Part shown: positions 33,761 to 35,443 of the stretch, piece by piece | Layout: each line of letters opens with the position of its first letter | Position numbering within the stretch: the stretch's first letter is position 1 | Assembly: GCA_014360195.1 (NCBI GenBank) | Contig: JACIXY010000027.1 | Location: forward strand, 1 to 35,443 | Source: Bacillota bacterium | GTDB lineage: Bacteria > Bacillota > SHA-98 > UBA4971 | Length of the DNA: 35,443 nt | Reading direction: 5' to 3' | Position numbers and translations under genes: made by a program | Notes under the pieces: model-generated | Seen by the model: only the letters and a program-made list of their open reading frames with translations | What the model was told of the DNA's origin: nothing | The model's database searches: none

Positions 33761-34124
33761 ACGAAATCACCTCCTGTCGGGCTTCATTTCGTTGCACCCC
33801 TGCCAGTTCACTGTATGCTCCGGTTCCTGGTAAGGTGTCGGCGGGTCAGGCGCGGAATCCGACAGCCGACGGCTGTGGACATGACACCGCTCGGGGCCGC
33901 ATCGAACAGGGCGTGGCCCCGCATTGGGTAGATTGCGGGTGGGGGTAGTGGCTCGGCGGGGACGGGGGGCTGCGCCTGGGCCGCTGCCTGGCGGGAGGAA
34001 AACGGGCAGCTACGGCGAAGATATAGTGCCATCGACGGCCGCAGCCGTGGAGGGAGATAAAGAGAGCTCCGGCGCGGCGCAGGCGATGCATGCCAAAAGC
34101 ACGCGAAAGCAAGGAGCCCTCATT
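33761..34124. other. Divergent region between the ferritin-like gene and azlC
   Basis: About 360 bp with no credible gene and no recognised regulatory RNA. A short palindrome AGCCGACGGCT lies near 33863. Promoters for both divergent genes should be here, but none stands out. Confidence 0.4.
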
Positions 34125-34910
34125 ATGGGGAGCGAAGCGGGGAGCATGATGGCACGCGGTAGGAAACGGAATACCAGTGGGTCGCTCGTAAGGTTCGTGC
34201 GAGGGGCGAGGCTTGCAGTTCCGGTGGTCGTGGGATACGTGCCCATCGGCCTTGCCTACGGAGTGATAGCTCGCCACTCCGGGCTTTCGCCGGCCGAGGC
34301 GACGCTAATGTCGGTGCTGGTCTTCGCGGGGTCCGCCCAGTTCATTGCGTGTGGCCTGGTATCGTCCGGCGCGACGGCGGTTGGGGTGGTGAGCACGACG
34401 CTTCTTGTGAACCTGCGCCACATGCTTTTCAGCATGTCCCTTTTATCCAGGCTGAGGCACCTCTCTCGGCCCGTGCTGGCGGTCCTCTCATTCGGGATAA
34501 CGGATGAGACGTTCGGAGTTGCGGTGGGCAGGTTCCCGGCAGACGAGCCCGCGGACTGGCGTGAGGTGGCCGGGCTCAACTTCGTATCGTACGCGGCGTG
34601 GGTCGCAAGCTCGTTCGTCGGAGCAGCGCTCGGGTCCACGGTGGGGGATGGGGCAAGGCTGGGGATCGACTTCGCGTTACCCGCGATGTTCATCTGCCTC
34701 CTGGTGATGCAGGTGAGTAGCCGCGTGGCGCTGCTGGTGGCCGTGGTGGCGGGCGCGCTGGCGGTTGCCGTGGCGGCAACTCCACTCCGCGCATGGGCTA
34801 CGGTGGTGGCGACGATTGTTGCGGCCTCCGTCGGAGCCGCGTTGGATAGACACCGGGCGGAGCGGCGGGACGGTCATCCTGGGGGACCCGCGGAACGACG
34901 GGGGTCCTAG
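34125..34910 (+). CDS. azlC: Branched-chain amino acid exporter large subunit AzlC
   Basis: 261 aa. ATG 34125 has AAGGAG 8 bases upstream. After a basic N-terminus come the family segments PVVVGYVPIGLAYGVIARHS, VFAGSAQFIACGLV and NLRHMLFSMSLL, then NFVSYAAWVASSFVGAALGS. Together these form about seven helices. AzlC and AzlD make a two-part exporter of branched-chain amino acids. A ~25-residue hydrophilic tail (RHRAERRDGHPGG) is an addition. azlD follows 57 bases later. Confidence 0.93.
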   Translation: MGSEAGSMMARGRKRNTSGSLVRFVRGARLAVPVVVGYVPIGLAYGVIARHSGLSPAEATLMSVLVFAGSAQFIACGLVSSGATAVGVVSTTLLVNLRHMLFSMSLLSRLRHLSRPVLAVLSFGITDETFGVAVGRFPADEPADWREVAGLNFVSYAAWVASSFVGAALGSTVGDGARLGIDFALPAMFICLLVMQVSSRVALLVAVVAGALAVAVAATPLRAWATVVATIVAASVGAALDRHRAERRDGHPGGPAERRGS

Positions 34911-34927
34911 CTGTGGTGACGGGCGGT

Positions 34928-34957
34928 GGTAAGGCGTGGTAAGGCTAGGTAAGGCGG
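34928..34957 (+). repeat. Three 10-bp tandem repeats at the azlD ribosome binding site
   Basis: GGTAAGGCGT, GGTAAGGCTA and GGTAAGGCGG follow each other directly before azlD. Each contains AAGG, so the array places three weak Shine-Dalgarno cores in a row; copy number changes would shift or duplicate the site. Confidence 0.85.
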
Positions 34958-34967
34958 TGTGTGCGCA

Positions 34968-35315
34968 TTGAGTGTAAGGGCGGCCATAATCGCGATGGTG
35001 GTGGGCATGTTTGCTGTAACATATTTGTCGCGTGCGGTGCCGCTTCTGGCCTTATCGCGCAAGCAGATGCCGGCATGGCTCAGGACGTGGCTTTCGTATG
35101 TGGCAGTGGCCGTGCTTGCGTCGCTTGCCGCGCCGAGTGTGCTCGTCGCCGACGGCAAGCTGGCGCTCCATAGCGGGAACGTGTACCTCATGGCTTCGGT
35201 GCCCACGCTCATCGTGGCGGCGCGGACCAGGAGCTTGCTCCTATCTGTCGTGGTTGGCATGTTATGCGTGATGATCCTGCGGGCTCTGGGCATCGGTGCG
35301 GGTGCCGGGTGCTAA
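34968..35315 (+). CDS. azlD: Branched-chain amino acid exporter small subunit AzlD
   Basis: 115 aa with about four helices; MSVRAAIIAMVVGMFAVTYL, then SRAVPLL, is the conserved AzlD N-terminus. TTG 34968 is preferred, with AAGGCGG upstream; GTG 34959 adds three residues. Partner of AzlC. The TAA stop (35313-35315) is part of the tip of repeat copy R10. Confidence 0.9.
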   Translation: MSVRAAIIAMVVGMFAVTYLSRAVPLLALSRKQMPAWLRTWLSYVAVAVLASLAAPSVLVADGKLALHSGNVYLMASVPTLIVAARTRSLLLSVVVGMLCVMILRALGIGAGAGC

Positions 35316-35443
35316 GTGAGGGTGCAGAAATGCTCCCGACTTTTGGGAGGGGTTGCCGGTGATTGCACGAGGGGTGTCAAAATCCGGCTGCCTAGCCAGA
35401 CGGGCCGGATTTTGTCAAGGCGCCCCGCTTGGGGCGCCGTCCC
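35312..35443 (+). repeat. Palindromic repeat copy R10 (A-type end, long centre), cut by window end
   Basis: It starts CTAAGTGAGGGTGCAGAAA, with the CTCCCGACTTTTGGGAG hairpin, GGTTGCCGGTGATTGCAC and the long centre as far as GGCGCCGTCCC. Same orientation as R5. The distal half lies outside the window. Confidence 0.93.

Overview
The window looks like the chromosome of a high-GC member of the Bacillota (Firmicutes), in a stretch close to the replication origin. Three things point there. The order mscS, DUF951, ychF, rpsF, ssb, rpsR, mazG-like, yybS (DUF2232), rplI, lonC, dnaB, purA is the origin-proximal synteny of Bacillus and Clostridia. A site identical to the Bacillus parS sequence lies at 7631-7646. 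Start codons are often GTG or TTG behind strong AGGAGG-type ribosome binding sites. No rRNA, tRNA, CRISPR array, phage or complete insertion sequence was recognised. The genus cannot be named from the sequence alone.

Layout. 1-1159: no convincing gene. 1160-3015: repeats, a 7-bp tandem array and a secreted C39-like cysteine protease. 3083-6033: a DUF554 membrane protein, a stand-alone pyruvate-kinase-C-like protein, a possible 28-aa reverse-strand peptide and galT. 6080-14070: a glycine cleavage block made of a tandem glycine riboswitch with terminator, gcvT, parS, gcvH, gcvPA, gcvPB, two radical SAM genes resembling the split lipoyl synthase LipS1/LipS2, and a LipM/LplA-type acyltransferase. 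Together these could octanoylate GcvH, insert sulfur and run the P/T/H reactions; gcvL is not in the window. 14381-15742: glycerate 2-kinase. 15958-16656: a reverse LysE-type exporter. 16854-20490: candidate PhoP boxes, a structured leader, pstS-pstC-pstA (no pstB) and a thioredoxin-type arsC. 20591-21727: a small holin-like membrane protein followed by three repeat elements. 21813-32995: the origin-proximal housekeeping cluster. 33266-35315: a reverse ferritin-like gene and azlCD.

The most unusual content is a family of short palindromic, mosaic repeats (ten recognisable copies or fragments, about 65-210 bp). Their tips read GCTAAGTGAGGGTGC, their inner arms read GTTGCCGGTG, and their centre is one of two exchangeable cassettes. 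Four genes (gcvPB, the lipM-like gene, glycerate kinase and azlD) take their stop codon from the repeat tip itself. The family looks like a non-autonomous, MITE- or REP-like element adapted to gene 3' ends. No mobilising gene was seen in the window.
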